Part shown: positions 8,810-18,529 of the stretch, one piece after another | Layout of the letters: every line of letters begins with the position of its first letter | Numbering within the stretch: position 1 is the first letter of the stretch | DNA from: an uncultured Granulosicoccaceae bacterium | Lineage (GTDB): Bacteria > Pseudomonadota > Gammaproteobacteria > Granulosicoccales > Granulosicoccaceae | NCBI GenBank assembly: GCA_938035125.1 | Contig: CALHNS010000106.1 | Location: 1 to 33,203, forward strand | DNA: 33,203 nucleotides | Direction of reading: 5' to 3' | Made by a program: the position numbers and the translations under genes | The notes under the pieces: model-generated | Seen by the model: only the letters and a program-made list of their open reading frames with translations | Databases searched by the model: none | Told to the model about the DNA's origin: nothing

Positions 8810-9274
8810 TTATTGAGGAGGCTCCGTCATTAAGCCCACCATCGGAACGCCAGCGCTTTGCAATGCCGACATAGCACGAACCACTTCTCGATAGGGCACG
8901 GCGCTATCGCCTGCCACTAACACTCTACGACTGGGTTCTCTACGCATAATGGCAGACACTTTTAAAAAAACTTCTTCTTCTGCAATCGGTGCTTCGGTGT
9001 CATCACCCACGTTCAAAAACCAAACCCCATTAGCGTCTACTGACAACACCAAAGGCTCATCTGAATTACCGTCATTGGCAATGGGATTAGCGTTGGCATC
9101 GGGTAAGTCGATATCAACACCTGTGCGCAGCAACGGAGCAGTAATCATGAAGATAACCAACAACACCAACATAACGTCGATGTACGGCACTACATTAATT
9201 TCGGCCACCTGTCGCCGCCCTTTGCGAGGACTACGACGCATAGAAGAATTTGCCCGCATAAGCTTACGCTGCAT
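8810..9274 (-). CDS. tolR: TolR, Tol-Pal proton-channel subunit
   Basis: TolR, with TolQ, forms the proton-driven motor that energises TolA. The 154-aa protein has a short basic cytoplasmic N-terminus (MRRSPRKGRRQVAEIN), one transmembrane helix (VVPYIDVMLVLLVIFMITAPLL) with the conserved proton-path Asp in YIDVMLV, and a periplasmic ExbD-like domain ending VPMVGLMTEPPQ. The start is uncertain: ATG 9274 overlaps tolQ by 11 bases, while ATG 9259 gives a protein five residues shorter just past the tolQ stop. Both lack a well-spaced ribosome-binding site, suggesting translational coupling with tolQ. Confidence 0.94.
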   Translation of the reverse strand: MQRKLMRANSSMRRSPRKGRRQVAEINVVPYIDVMLVLLVIFMITAPLLRTGVDIDLPDANANPIANDGNSDEPLVLSVDANGVWFLNVGDDTEAPIAEEEVFLKVSAIMRREPSRRVLVAGDSAVPYREVVRAMSALQSAGVPMVGLMTEPPQ

Positions 9275-9950
9275 CCTTATCAGAATGAGAACGCTTTATG
9301 GCTTGGCGCTGCAACACGGTTGAAAACTCTTCGGCAAAATTTTCATAACGATTTAATAATCTATCCACATCAGTGGCAAATCGGTTGTAGAAAATTACCG
9401 CAGGAATGGCTGCAAACAATCCGATTGCGGTGGCGATTAATGCTTCTGCAATACCCGGCGCAACCATGGCTAAGGTGGCTTGTTGAACGTTACCTAGCGC
9501 GGTGAACGAATTCATGATGCCCCAAACGGTGCCAAACAATCCGATGTACGGGCTGATGGATCCAACGGTGGCAAGAAACGGCAGATGCTGCTCGACCACA
9601 TCGGCTTCTCTTGCCAATGCGATTCGCATGGCACGACCCGAACCGTCCATGATGATTTCATCGTTGACTGTTTTACGTCTTAGGCGACCGAATTCAGAAA
9701 AACCAGCTTCAAATATACGCTCTAACCCATTTAAGGTACCGCGCCTTTGCGTAAGCTGCGAATAGGTGCCCGAGATATCAGATGAGCCCCAAAAATCTTC
9801 TTCAAAATCATCGGCATCTTTTTTCGCCCGACGCAGCTGCAGGCTTTTTCCTAGAATCAGTGCCCACGAAATTACGGACGCGATGACTAGAATCGCCATC
9901 ACCCCCTGAACCACCGGACCTGCTTCCAGGACGAGGTCTAGGATTGACAT
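9264..9950 (-). CDS. tolQ: TolQ, Tol-Pal proton-channel subunit
   Basis: TolQ is the multi-spanning inner-membrane subunit of the Tol motor (MotA/TolQ/ExbB family). The start is ATG 9950 (MSILDLVLEAG), one base after the ybgC stop; the frame is open further upstream only within ybgC. The first transmembrane segment is GVMAILVIASVISWALIL. A cytoplasmic loop with EDFWGSSDIS, GLERIFEAGFSEF and EADVVEQHLPFLATVGSISPYIGLFGTVWGIM follows. The third helix carries the signature GIAEALIATAIGLFAAIPAVIFYN with the channel Thr. The length (228 aa) matches the family. Confidence 0.96.
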   Translation of the reverse strand: MSILDLVLEAGPVVQGVMAILVIASVISWALILGKSLQLRRAKKDADDFEEDFWGSSDISGTYSQLTQRRGTLNGLERIFEAGFSEFGRLRRKTVNDEIIMDGSGRAMRIALAREADVVEQHLPFLATVGSISPYIGLFGTVWGIMNSFTALGNVQQATLAMVAPGIAEALIATAIGLFAAIPAVIFYNRFATDVDRLLNRYENFAEEFSTVLQRQAIKRSHSDKDAA

Positions 9951-9951
9951 G

Positions 9952-10356
9952 TCATTGTTCACGTCGAAAAGCCTCTTGCATGGCGGCAGGTATTGCCACC
10001 GGGGAGAAAGAATTTGCATCGACGCAAGCCAGCTGCACCGTCGCATCAACCAATAATTCATCACCACGAAAAATCGGTTGGTGACACATCAAGCTTGCAC
10101 GTTTAATCTTTTGCATAGTGTTTTGCACGTTCAGCTCTTCATTAAACAGCGCAGGCTTGTGATAACGCACATCAATTGAACGCACCACAAACAACCGTTT
10201 TTCATGGTGTTGCCAGTGATCGAGCTCAAAGCCAAGCGCCCTCAAATGTTCCGTTCTAGCACGCTCCATGTACTTCAAATAGTTTGCATAAAACACAACA
10301 CCACCCGCATCGGTATCTTCGATATAAACGCGAGTGGGCCAGCTAAATGTCTGCAT
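9952..10356 (-). CDS. ybgC: Acyl-CoA thioesterase YbgC (hotdog fold)
   Basis: YbgC is a tol-pal-associated 4-hydroxybenzoyl-CoA-type thioesterase acting on acyl-CoA or acyl-ACP and connected with phospholipid metabolism. The 134-aa hotdog domain shows the active-site signature YIEDTDAGGVVFYANYLKYMERARTEHL, where the Asp of DAGGVV is catalytic. Family motifs VVRSIDVRYHKPALF and ACVDANSFSPVAIP are also present. It is the first gene of the tol cluster, 48 bases after ruvB, and its stop is one base from the tolQ ATG. Confidence 0.94.
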   Translation of the reverse strand: MQTFSWPTRVYIEDTDAGGVVFYANYLKYMERARTEHLRALGFELDHWQHHEKRLFVVRSIDVRYHKPALFNEELNVQNTMQKIKRASLMCHQPIFRGDELLVDATVQLACVDANSFSPVAIPAAMQEAFRREQ

Positions 10357-10404
10357 GCTCAGTATCTCAAATGCACTGCAGAAAATATAGCAGTCAAATA
10401 TTTG

Positions 10405-11451
10405 TCAGTTAGCCGCTGGAGAACCATTCATCTCGAACATCGTGGACGCAGCCGTTGGCACGTTCAAACCAAAGTGACGGAACCCATTCGGGGTTACCAC
10501 GCGGCCCCTCGGCGTTCTCATCATTAAACCCTGCTGAATTAGATAGGGTTCAACCACCTCTTCTAAGGTGCCAGCGTCCTCACTTAATGCTGCGGCTAAG
10601 TTATCTACCCCTACTGGGCCGCCATCAAATTTTTCAATTATGGCCATCAACATGCGCCGATCGACTGCATCAAGACCTAAAAGATCAACGTGCAATAAGT
10701 TCAAAGCTTGATCAGCGACATCACGTGTGATGTCACCATCGGCACGAATTTCAGCAAAATCACGCACGCGGCGTAGGAGTCGATTGGCAATTCGTGGGGT
10801 GCCACGTGCTCGTCGCGCAATTTCCAAAGCGCCTTCATCGTCTACATTAACCCCCATAAGCCCAGCGGATCGCACCACAATGTTGGATAAATGACTGGCT
10901 TGATAAAATTCTAAACGCTGCACAATGCCAAAACGATCTCGAAGCGGTGCGGTCAATAATCCTGCTCGGGTGGTTGCACCTACTAGTGTGAACGGTGGCA
11001 GATCGATTTTAAATGAACGAGCACTGGCACCTTCGCCCGTCATGATGTCAATTTGATAGTCCTCCATGGCGGGGTATAACACCTCCTCCACTAAAGGACT
11101 TAAGCGATGAATCTCATCGATGAACAACACATCGTTCGCTTCTAAATTAGTAAGAATGGCGGCTAAATCGCCTGGCCGCTCTAATACGGGCCCAGAAGTT
11201 TGCAGAATGCGCACATCCAATTCATTGGCAACAATATTCGCTAAGGTGGTTTTACCTAACCCCGGCGGGCCGTACAGCAGCACATGATCTAGTGCTTCTT
11301 GGCGTTTTTTCGCCGCTGCGATGAACAAGTCCATTTGCTCGGTAACCGCTTCTTGGCCTTTGTAGTCAACAAGGCGTTTGGGCCGCATGGCACGCTCTTG
11401 CGCATCATCAGACATAGAGTTTGGCGTTATCAATCGTTCCAGTTCAGTCAT
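10405..11451 (-). CDS. ruvB: Holliday junction branch migration ATPase RuvB
   Basis: RuvB is the hexameric motor that drives branch migration with RuvA. The 348-aa protein contains Walker A ([12 protein letters not shown]), Walker B ([10 protein letters not shown]), sensor 1 (VGATTRAG), the arginine finger context (LRDRFGI) and sensor 2 ([13 protein letters not shown]). The winged-helix C-terminus follows ([24 protein letters not shown]). A 10-15 residue N-terminal lead precedes the conserved [11 protein letters not shown]. It lies 32 bases downstream of ruvA. Confidence 0.98.
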   Translation of the reverse strand: MTELERLITPNSMSDDAQERAMRPKRLVDYKGQEAVTEQMDLFIAAAKKRQEALDHVLLYGPPGLGKTTLANIVANELDVRILQTSGPVLERPGDLAAILTNLEANDVLFIDEIHRLSPLVEEVLYPAMEDYQIDIMTGEGASARSFKIDLPPFTLVGATTRAGLLTAPLRDRFGIVQRLEFYQASHLSNIVVRSAGLMGVNVDDEGALEIARRARGTPRIANRLLRRVRDFAEIRADGDITRDVADQALNLLHVDLLGLDAVDRRMLMAIIEKFDGGPVGVDNLAAALSEDAGTLEEVVEPYLIQQGLMMRTPRGRVVTPNGFRHFGLNVPTAASTMFEMNGSPAAN

Positions 11452-11483
11452 TATCTAGTTACCTAGCCTTTACACTTTTTGCG

Positions 11484-12083
11484 TTAACGACTGATGCTAC
11501 GAAGCGCACCACGAATCATCTCTTCAACTGATTGTTCAGCCGTTGCGGTTCTTTCTAATAACTTGCCAGCTTCAGCTTGTTTATAACCTAATGCCATCAA
11601 GGCATCTTCTGCCTGCGCACGAGCAGAACCTGCACTAGGCGAAGCCGTTGCTCCATGACCGGCTCCCGCAGACTCACTGGCAGCTTCCACTTTATCTTTT
11701 AAATCAAACACCAAACGCTCGGCGGTTTTTTTGCCAATTCCAGGCACTTTGGTTAAGCGATGACTATCGCCTGTGGCCACACAAGTTAAAAATTCATCCG
11801 GTGTCATGCCCGATAAAATGGACAACGCAACTTTTGCCCCTACCCCATTGACCGATAACAACAATCGAAACAAACGGCGTTCAGATAAGGTTGCAAACCC
11901 GTACAGAAGCTGTGCATCTTCGCGCACCACCATGTGGGTGAATAGCTCTACCGTTTCACCTGCAACCGGCAGCGCATAGTGCGTAGTCATTGAGGCATCT
12001 AACTCATAACCTACACCGTGCACATCCACCACCAAACCTGGTGGTGTTTTTTCCAACAAGATGCCTTTTAGCCTACCTATCAC
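11484..12083 (-). CDS. ruvA: Holliday junction branch migration protein RuvA
   Basis: RuvA is the DNA-binding tetramer that places RuvB on Holliday junctions. The start is GTG 12083 (residues VIGRLKGIL), which overlaps the ruvC stop in a GTGA arrangement; upstream codons in this frame belong to the ruvC region and show no similarity. The N-terminal OB-fold (to about residue 65, HMVVREDAQLLYGF) is followed by the tandem helix-hairpin-helix domain (LLSVNGVGAKVALSIL and LTKVPGIGKKTAERLVFDLKDK). An Ala/Ser/Gly linker and the C-terminal RuvB-binding domain (AEDALMALGYKQAEAGKLL) complete it. The length (199 aa) is normal. Confidence 0.97.
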   Translation of the reverse strand: MIGRLKGILLEKTPPGLVVDVHGVGYELDASMTTHYALPVAGETVELFTHMVVREDAQLLYGFATLSERRLFRLLLSVNGVGAKVALSILSGMTPDEFLTCVATGDSHRLTKVPGIGKKTAERLVFDLKDKVEAASESAGAGHGATASPSAGSARAQAEDALMALGYKQAEAGKLLERTATAEQSVEEMIRGALRSISR

Positions 12084-12622
12084 CAGCGCAACCCTCGGCC
12101 ACGTGAACGTCGTTTGGATGCCTGCGGCAATAAAGCTCGCGTGCCGCCAAGCGCAGAATGCGCATGGCAAAGCGCAATGGCTAAACCATCGGCAGCATCG
12201 GCTTGCAAGGTGCGTTGTATGTCTAATTGCGCTTTAATCATAGTGTTAACCGCTACTTTATCGGCTGCTCCAGAGCCTGTAACCACTTGCTTAACGGTGC
12301 GCGCTGAGTATTCTGCAACGCTTAACCCACGCGTTACCGCAGCGGTAATGGCAGCGCCTCGTGCTTGACCTAACTTCAATGCGCTCATGGGGTTATTACT
12401 GACAAAGACTTGCTCGATGGCTGCTGAGGTTGGATGGTATTCATCGATAACATCCCCAATGGCTTCATGAATACACCCTAAGCGTTCAGCAAAGGTATCG
12501 CCTTTAACTCGAATGTGGCCGTGCGTTACGTACACGCTGCGAGCACCGTCGGAATCGATCACACCAAAACCTGTCACTGTAGACCCAGGATCAATTCCCA
12601 ACACGCGCGTTAGTTTGCTCAA
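12080..12622 (-). CDS. ruvC: Crossover junction endonuclease RuvC
   Basis: RuvC resolves Holliday junctions. The 180-aa protein starts [20 protein letters not shown], with the first catalytic Asp in GIDPGS. The second acidic residue is in [11 protein letters not shown], and the last pair is in [15 protein letters not shown]. The C-terminus is a short basic tail ([13 protein letters not shown]). Its ATG overlaps the yebC stop by 4 bases and its stop overlaps the ruvA GTG, so yebC-ruvC-ruvA are translationally coupled. Confidence 0.97.
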   Translation of the reverse strand: MSKLTRVLGIDPGSTVTGFGVIDSDGARSVYVTHGHIRVKGDTFAERLGCIHEAIGDVIDEYHPTSAAIEQVFVSNNPMSALKLGQARGAAITAAVTRGLSVAEYSARTVKQVVTGSGAADKVAVNTMIKAQLDIQRTLQADAADGLAIALCHAHSALGGTRALLPQASKRRSRGRGLRW

Positions 12623-13356
12623 CCGTAAGCCTCAGCCGGGATATCAGCGTTGTGATAAACGTTTTGCACATCGTCAAGATCTTCTAACGCATCCAAAAGT
12701 TTTAATAACTTCTCACCTTTTTCTGCGTCCATGGAAACTTCTGTGCTGGCACGCATGGTGACTTCTGCGTGTGCAGGTTCTTGCCCTGCTGCCACCATCG
12801 CTTCTTTTACATCCACGAATGTTTCTTCTGTGGTGTGCACTTCAAACGATCCGTCGTCTAGTGTAACCACATCGTCTGCCCCAGCTTCCAATGCTACTTC
12901 CATTAGGGCATCTTCTTCGGCTTCGTCAGAGAAATTTAAAATGCCCATTTTGGTAAACAAATAGGACACCGAGCCCACTGCCCCCAAATTGCCTGCGTAT
13001 TTAGAAAACGCATGCTTGATTTCAGAGACGGTTCGGTTTTTATTGTCGGTCATGGTGTCTACCATAATGGCAACACCTTCAATGCCGTAACCTTCGTAGC
13101 GATTCTCTTCGTAGGCCACATCATCAAGCTCACCCGCACCTTTTTTGATGGCACGCTCGATGGTGTCTTTGGTCATGTTGCCGCCCAACGCCTTATCGAC
13201 AGCTAGACGCAATCGCGGGTTGGAATTCAAATCAGAGCCGCCCATGCGGGCCGCAACGTTTATTTCACGAATCAGTTTGGTGAATAATTTACCGCGCTTT
13301 GCGTCTTGCGCATTTTTGCGGTGTTGAATATTCGCCCATTTACTGTGACCTGCCAT
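12619..13356 (-). CDS. yebC: YebC/PmpR-family transcriptional regulator
   Basis: This protein is conserved upstream of ruvC in many bacteria. Members have been described as DNA-binding regulators, and more recently as factors that relieve ribosome stalling at proline stretches. The 245-aa sequence begins with the diagnostic [25 protein letters not shown]. It continues with [53 protein letters not shown] and the acidic [19 protein letters not shown] near the end. It appears full length and overlaps ruvC by 4 bases. Confidence 0.96.
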   Translation of the reverse strand: MAGHSKWANIQHRKNAQDAKRGKLFTKLIREINVAARMGGSDLNSNPRLRLAVDKALGGNMTKDTIERAIKKGAGELDDVAYEENRYEGYGIEGVAIMVDTMTDNKNRTVSEIKHAFSKYAGNLGAVGSVSYLFTKMGILNFSDEAEEDALMEVALEAGADDVVTLDDGSFEVHTTEETFVDVKEAMVAAGQEPAHAEVTMRASTEVSMDAEKGEKLLKLLDALEDLDDVQNVYHNADIPAEAYG

Positions 13357-13397
13357 GATGCCTCGCGCGATTTACCGATTACTAAAGTACTGGTAGT

Positions 13398-14078
13398 TTA
13401 ACCTGTATTGGAAAATCTTCCGAGATCAAAAAAACTTGCCGCCTGAGCTGCGGTGCTGGCACTGAATATTAGGGTGGAATGTGACCACTTTACATAGCTA
13501 ACGTGCTCAACAGCTGGCAGCTCAGTTTCAGTATGCAAAACCACCCCATCACTGGGCGTAGCACCTTTACGCACCCAAATGCTAAAAGGGTAAGTGCCAC
13601 CTCGAATGAGCCCCACCTCATGATCATAGGTTTGGGTTGGTGCACCCCCCAAAAGCCCTTTTTCAACACTTTTACCTAATAACTTTCGGCCCAACGCGCG
13701 GCGATAAAGACGCGCTGCCACATGGCTTCCTTTCACCGGAGAACCCAGTAACACGGTGCGCCCTGGTGGCAATTTCGCCCCCGAATTGATGTAGTGCAGC
13801 CAAACCACGCCACCTAAACTGTGTGCTGCAAAGTGCACAACCGGGGTGTCGATGCTGGCCACAATCTTGGCAAGCCGCTGCGCATTTTGTGTAGGAGTTT
13901 GGCTTAAAAAAGGGTAACTGATGCACCGTGTTTGGTAACCGTATTGGCGCAATCGCTTGGCCAACACTTGCATAAACAGGCCGTGCATCCATATGCCGTG
14001 AAGGATAACGACGGTTGCGTTTTTAGGCTTACGATCAATTTCAGCCAAGGCGTTTGGTTCTGAAGATTCGGTGCTCAT
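13398..14078 (-). CDS. Alpha/beta-hydrolase (lipase/esterase-like), 226 aa
   Basis: The start at ATG 14078 is chosen because it overlaps the nudB stop as ATGA; about 15 more codons are open upstream. The core hydrolase fold is visible. ATVVILHGIWMHG holds the oxyanion HG, the nucleophile elbow is HFAAHSLGGVV (GxSxG-type, Ser in AHSLGG), LPPGRTVLLGSPVKGS follows strand beta-6, and the likely catalytic His is in VKWSHSTLIF near the C-terminus. There is no signal peptide or membrane helix, so it is probably cytoplasmic. The substrate is unknown. It sits between nudB and yebC. Confidence 0.75.
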   Translation of the reverse strand: MSTESSEPNALAEIDRKPKNATVVILHGIWMHGLFMQVLAKRLRQYGYQTRCISYPFLSQTPTQNAQRLAKIVASIDTPVVHFAAHSLGGVVWLHYINSGAKLPPGRTVLLGSPVKGSHVAARLYRRALGRKLLGKSVEKGLLGGAPTQTYDHEVGLIRGGTYPFSIWVRKGATPSDGVVLHTETELPAVEHVSYVKWSHSTLIFSASTAAQAASFFDLGRFSNTG

Positions 14079-14590
14079 CGAACACATTGAGCAATCGCGG
14101 CACGATTCGATGCTGAGCTGCACTTTTCAATCGCATCACTAACGGGCAGCCAAGTAAATTCTGAATGCTCAGCTGAATTTAAGCTTATGGGTTGAATATC
14201 AGGTAGCTGAACTTTAAACCAGTGTTCGGTGTTGTGTGTCACCTCAGGGGCGTAACGTTTTCGCCATTGCGGCTTTATTTCGTAACGCACGCTGTGTTGT
14301 AAATCAACAGGGCTTGTCACAACAAGCCCCGTCTCTTCCTGAAGTTCTCGAACCGCCGTTTGCATTGGCGTCTCATTTGCCTCCAAGCTGCCGGTAACCG
14401 ATTGCCAGAAGCTAGGAATATCGGTGCGGTGCATCAATAACACGTGCTTATCGTCGGTACATACTAATACCAACACCGATTCTGGTCGTTTAAATGCGAT
14501 GTGCGCCTTACTCTGATTCAGGTTTTGGACGTGCCCGCGGACGCAGCGACAGCTCGCGCCACTGAGCATCAGATACTTCACTGGGCGCAT
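14075..14590 (-). CDS. nudB: Dihydroneopterin triphosphate diphosphatase NudB (Nudix)
   Basis: NudB removes pyrophosphate from dihydroneopterin triphosphate in folate synthesis. The Nudix box is clear: [23 protein letters not shown], preceded by [11 protein letters not shown], which closely follows E. coli NudB. Homology begins at [11 protein letters not shown], only about 30 residues into the longest frame. No ATG, GTG or TTG codon lies between the aspS stop and that point, so a canonical start must lie inside aspS (ATG 14590, GTG 14581 or ATG 14569), giving a 14-32 residue N-terminal extension. A noncanonical start near 14497 behind the TAAGG at the aspS stop is the alternative. The order aspS-nudB is common in gammaproteobacteria. 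Confidence 0.88.
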   Translation of the reverse strand: MRPVKYLMLSGASCRCVRGHVQNLNQSKAHIAFKRPESVLVLVCTDDKHVLLMHRTDIPSFWQSVTGSLEANETPMQTAVRELQEETGLVVTSPVDLQHSVRYEIKPQWRKRYAPEVTHNTEHWFKVQLPDIQPISLNSAEHSEFTWLPVSDAIEKCSSASNRAAIAQCVR

Positions 14591-16304
14591 TAGTAAGCAA
14601 ACAACTGGCGCTTTGTGTTTTTGGAAATGCCATCACATCTCGAATAGATTTTGCACCACTCATTAGCATGATGAGCCGGTCGATTCCAAAAGCAATACCC
14701 CCGTGCGGAGGCGCACCGTATTTTAAAGCCTCTAGTAAGAAGCCAAATTTATCCTTCGCTTCGGCTTCGTCTATGCCTAATACATCTAAGGCTTTTTGCT
14801 GCATTGCTTGATCGTGAATACGAATAGAGCCGCCACCCAGTTCGGTGCCATTAAGCACCAAATCGTAGGCTCGGGATAGGCACTGCCCCGGATCTTGATC
14901 TAGCTCTTTTTGCCAATCATCAATGTTTCTGGCGGTAGGCGCTGTGAAGGGATGATGCAATGCTTGCCAGCGTTTACCGCCTTCATCGTATTCAAACATA
15001 GGAAAATCGACGACCCACAGCGGTGCCCATTCACAGGTGAACAGGTTACGATCGTGGCCAAGCTGCACCCGCAGCGCGCCAAGCGCATCTTCAACAACAC
15101 GTTTTTTATCCGCGCCGAAGAAAATCAAATCTCCGTCCTTGGCACCGGTTCTTTCAATGATGGTTTTAAGCACCGCTTCTGGCAACATTTTCACAATCGG
15201 TGATTGCAGACCTTCGGCTCCAGCACCGATGTCGTTGCATTTGATGTACGCCAACCCTTTCGCACCATAGCGGCCAACAAACTCGGTATAACCGTCAATC
15301 ATCTTTCGGGTAAGGTCGTTACCACCTGGTAAACACAGAGCGGCCACGCGCCCATCGTCTGATGCTGCAGGGCCTGCGAACACTTTAAATTCCACATCAG
15401 CCATCACATCGGATAATTCAACCAATTTCAACGGAATGCGCATATCGGGCTTATCCGATCCATAGTCACGCATCGCGGTTTCATAGCTCATGCGCGGGAA
15501 GTTGTCGCCTAAATCAACATCCATAACGTCTTTAAACAGCTGACGCATCATTGATTCCATCGAGCTTGTGATGGTGTCTTCATCAATAAATGCCATTTCA
15601 ATATCTAACTGCGAAAATTCAGGTTGGCGATCGGCACGCAAGTCTTCATCACGAAAGCATCGTGCAATTTGATAGTAACGATCCATTCCACCCATCATCA
15701 GCAACTGTTTAAACAACTGCGGCGATTGCGGCAACGCAAAGAAACTACCCGGATGAGTTCTACTGGGTACTAAATAATCGCGTGCACCTTCAGGCGTTGC
15801 CCGCGTAAGCATCGGCGTTTCAATATCAATAAAATCCATCGCCTCAAGCGTGCTGCGTAAGCGGGACACCACACGAGCCCGCAAACGGATGCGCTCTTGC
15901 ATTTCGGGGCGGCGCAAATCTAAGAAACGAAACCGCAGGCGATTCTCTTCCGACACATCGTTGTCATCTAACTGAAAAGCAGGCGTTGCTGCTCGGTTCA
16001 AAATCTCAAGATCGGTGCCCAGCACTTCCACCTCTCCAGTAGCCATGTCTGGATTCAGCGTGCCTTCAGGACGATTTCGAACTCGGCCCTCAATGCGCAG
16101 CACGAATTCGTTTCGAACCTGCTCGGCCAAGGCGAAAATTTCCGCCCGATCAGGATCGAACACCACCTGAACAATTCCGGTGTGATCTCGCAGATCGATA
16201 AAGATCACCCCACCGTGATCACGTCGCCGATGGACCCACCCACAAAAGGTAACTGTTTGGTCGAGATGGGCTGTATTCACCCCACCGCAGGCGTGTGTGC
16301 GCAT
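14508..16304 (-). CDS. aspS: Aspartyl-tRNA synthetase
   Basis: AspS is a class II aminoacyl-tRNA synthetase that charges tRNA-Asp. The start is ATG 16304 ([10 protein letters not shown]), with an AGAGG ribosome-binding site 5 bases upstream; the seven codons before it are not needed. The N-terminal anticodon-binding OB-fold ([23 protein letters not shown]) is followed by the class II core with [22 protein letters not shown], motif 2 ([24 protein letters not shown]), the bacterial GAD insertion (about residues 285-420) and motif 3 ([14 protein letters not shown]). The length (598 aa) is typical of bacterial AspRS. A TACAAT -10-like box lies 30 bases upstream of the ATG (16335-16340), so the long minus-strand run may start here. 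Confidence 0.98.
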   Translation of the reverse strand: MRTHACGGVNTAHLDQTVTFCGWVHRRRDHGGVIFIDLRDHTGIVQVVFDPDRAEIFALAEQVRNEFVLRIEGRVRNRPEGTLNPDMATGEVEVLGTDLEILNRAATPAFQLDDNDVSEENRLRFRFLDLRRPEMQERIRLRARVVSRLRSTLEAMDFIDIETPMLTRATPEGARDYLVPSRTHPGSFFALPQSPQLFKQLLMMGGMDRYYQIARCFRDEDLRADRQPEFSQLDIEMAFIDEDTITSSMESMMRQLFKDVMDVDLGDNFPRMSYETAMRDYGSDKPDMRIPLKLVELSDVMADVEFKVFAGPAASDDGRVAALCLPGGNDLTRKMIDGYTEFVGRYGAKGLAYIKCNDIGAGAEGLQSPIVKMLPEAVLKTIIERTGAKDGDLIFFGADKKRVVEDALGALRVQLGHDRNLFTCEWAPLWVVDFPMFEYDEGGKRWQALHHPFTAPTARNIDDWQKELDQDPGQCLSRAYDLVLNGTELGGGSIRIHDQAMQQKALDVLGIDEAEAKDKFGFLLEALKYGAPPHGGIAFGIDRLIMLMSGAKSIRDVMAFPKTQSASCLLTNAPSEVSDAQWRELSLRPRARPKPESE

Positions 16305-16411
16305 GAAAACCTCTTTCTGCGTCAAAAAACAATGATTGTAGGGTGATAAGCGCTGGAGAACTAGGGATAATGCACAGCTAACTCTTTAAATCATAGTGAA
16401 TCACAGCCCCC

Positions 16412-17404
16412 ATGCCTAAGTATCACGTTTACGGAGTCGGCAACGCCCTTGTCGACATGGAATTCGAAGTTTCTGACGACACCCTAGCCACGCTAGGCGT
16501 CGACAAAGGCTTGATGACTCTCATAGAAGAAGATCGCCACCATGCTCTTTTGGCTGAACTTGATTTAAACGATGCCCGCCAGTGCAGCGGAGGCTCGGCC
16601 GCCAATACGGTGATCGCCTCAGCTCAGCTGGGTGCCAAAGCGTTCTATTCCTGCAAAGTGGCTGATGACGATACCGGCACCTTCTATATGAACGATTTGA
16701 ACGAGGCAGGCGTTGCCAGTAATCTAAGCCTTACCAATCGTGAGCCAGGCCTTACCGGCAAATGCATCGTTTTGGTTACCCCCGATGCAGAGCGCAGCAT
16801 GAACACCTACTTAGGCATCACGCAACGCATCAGCCAACGCGAATTGGATGAGGCCGCCATTAAAGATTCGCAAATTGTGTACATCGAAGGTTATTTGGTA
16901 CCAGAACCCGATGCCCGTGCCGCCGCCATCAAGGCACGCGAGGTGGCTGAAGCCGCTGGTGTCCAAACCGCGCTCACCTTATCGGATGTGAACATGGTGA
17001 ATTTTTTCAAAGACGGCATGCACGACATAATCGGCCAAGGGGTAGATTTATTGTTCTGCAACGAAGAGGAAGCCTTGTTGATGACCGATTCATCAGACAT
17101 CGCTTCAGCCATTCCTGCTCTGCAGAAAATCTCAAAACAATTTGCGGTCACACTCGGTGCCAAAGGCGCGCTGTTGTTTGATGGAAAAGACAGCATTGAG
17201 ATACCGGCAGAATCGGTAACCCCGGTTGACAGTAACGGTGCTGGGGATATTTACGCCGGTACCTTTTTATACGGTTTAACCCACGGTATGTCATTCGGGG
17301 ATTGCGGAAAAATGGCAGGCGCTGCAGCCACCGAGTTGGTTCAACATTTCGGTGCTCGCTTGCCATCAGAGTCGCTACAAGCGATTGGAAAAAAATACAG
17401 TTAA
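16412..17404 (+). CDS. PfkB-family carbohydrate/nucleoside kinase (adenosine kinase-like)
   Basis: The 330-aa ribokinase-fold protein begins VYGVGNALVDMEFEV, a substrate-binding pattern typical of the adenosine kinase/sugar kinase branch of PfkB. GGSAANTVIASAQLG (the first PfkB signature region), an N-terminal lid region and the C-terminal signature PVDSNGAGDIYAGTFLYGL, with catalytic Asp in GAGD, are all present. It transfers phosphate from ATP to a nucleoside or sugar; the substrate cannot be set from sequence. It is divergent from aspS across a 107-base gap and convergent with the EamA gene. No clear ribosome-binding site is visible ahead of the ATG. Confidence 0.88.
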   Translation: MPKYHVYGVGNALVDMEFEVSDDTLATLGVDKGLMTLIEEDRHHALLAELDLNDARQCSGGSAANTVIASAQLGAKAFYSCKVADDDTGTFYMNDLNEAGVASNLSLTNREPGLTGKCIVLVTPDAERSMNTYLGITQRISQRELDEAAIKDSQIVYIEGYLVPEPDARAAAIKAREVAEAAGVQTALTLSDVNMVNFFKDGMHDIIGQGVDLLFCNEEEALLMTDSSDIASAIPALQKISKQFAVTLGAKGALLFDGKDSIEIPAESVTPVDSNGAGDIYAGTFLYGLTHGMSFGDCGKMAGAAATELVQHFGARLPSESLQAIGKKYS

Positions 17405-17433
17405 CCACCAAAGTACGAGTGTTTTGTGAATAA

Positions 17434-17462
17434 CGTTGGGATCAAACGGTTCGGTCCCAACG
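17434..17462. terminator. Bidirectional hairpin between convergent genes
   Basis: CGTTGGGA at 17434-17441 pairs perfectly with TCCCAACG at 17455-17462. Two further pairs (one a G-T wobble) extend the stem to 10 bp around a 9-base loop. It lies between the PfkB gene stop (17404) and the EamA gene stop (17478). T-tracts are poor, but position and stem strength suit a transcription stop for both genes. Confidence 0.6.
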
Positions 17463-17477
17463 GCATTCAGGCCTACT

Positions 17478-18374
17478 CTATTCGCCGCTATTTTTCGCAA
17501 CGACTTTACTGGCACGTGCTTCACGAAAGCCTACATATAAGCCGCTAGCCACCACCAATATCGCTCCAGCAACCGCGTAAAAATCCAAAATTTCACCGTA
17601 AAACGCCCACCCCATGAGCATGGCCCAAACCAAAATCAAATAGTTAAACGGCTGCAATACATTCGCCTCTGCAAGCTCTAACGATTTGATTAACAAAAAA
17701 TGGGAAACCATGGAACATAGACACACTAACGCTAACAACCAGGCCGCTTTTGCTGAGGGTGTTTGCCACGTTAATAACGCAGGAATGGTAGAAGCTGCCA
17801 ATCCAACAAAACCAAAATACAACAAGGACGTTTCGAACCGATCATGACGCGACACCAACCGAGTGACGAGGTTATATAACGCGTATATCACTGCGCACAA
17901 AATGATGAGTAGCGCTGCCGGGTCAAACACACCGGTGCCGGGTCGCAAAATAATTAAGGTTCCGATAAAACCTATTCCCACCGCAGACCATCTCCGCCAG
18001 CCCACTGACTCACCCAGAATCGGCACACTTAACGCCACTATAAACAAGGGAAAACAACTAAAAATAGCGTGCGTTTCAGCCACACCGATGTATCGAAGTG
18101 CAAAGGTAAATAGGCTGATTTCTGCACACATCATGAGGCATCGTGCGATTTGTTTCCCCGGCACCTTACTTTTAAATGCCTGCCTTATCGGCATGCGCAT
18201 TCGCACAATAAATAAAGCCATTAGCGTGAACGCTGCAAAGCGCACAAACACGATTTGTCCCACTGGCAACAACTCGGTTAAGCCTTTGGTGCTGGCATCT
18301 TGTGCTGCGAACACCACGGTAGCAATCACCAGCAACACGATACCGCGCAAATTGTTGTTTTGGGTTTTCTCCAT
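17478..18374 (-). CDS. DMT-superfamily transporter (EamA, 10 TM)
   Basis: About 298 aa are read from ATG 18374; a GTG nine codons upstream is the alternative. Two EamA repeats of five helices are visible. The first starts NNLRGIVLLVIATVVFAAQDASTKGLTELLPVGQIVFVRFAAF and has FTFALRYIGVAETHAIFSCFPLFIVALSVPILGE. The second starts DPAALLIILCAVIYALYNLVTRLVSRHD and ends LILVWAMLMGWAFYGEILDFYAVAGAILVVASGLYVGFREAR. Such proteins are inner-membrane exporters or importers of small metabolites; the substrate is unknown. It is monocistronic, convergent with the kinase gene. Confidence 0.88.
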   Translation of the reverse strand: MEKTQNNNLRGIVLLVIATVVFAAQDASTKGLTELLPVGQIVFVRFAAFTLMALFIVRMRMPIRQAFKSKVPGKQIARCLMMCAEISLFTFALRYIGVAETHAIFSCFPLFIVALSVPILGESVGWRRWSAVGIGFIGTLIILRPGTGVFDPAALLIILCAVIYALYNLVTRLVSRHDRFETSLLYFGFVGLAASTIPALLTWQTPSAKAAWLLALVCLCSMVSHFLLIKSLELAEANVLQPFNYLILVWAMLMGWAFYGEILDFYAVAGAILVVASGLYVGFREARASKVVAKNSGE

Positions 18375-18529
18375 CGGCGCAGTAAAGCACACAAACCCCA
18401 CAGATTGGGCTCATCAGCAAGATGAAGATTGTCGGTTTACTCACACAACATTCACAGCCTCCAGGTTGGCTGCATAGAAGCGCTCAGCCTAGTATCATCT
18501 AGGCCTCTTTGTTGCCGCGAGTTTTTGAC

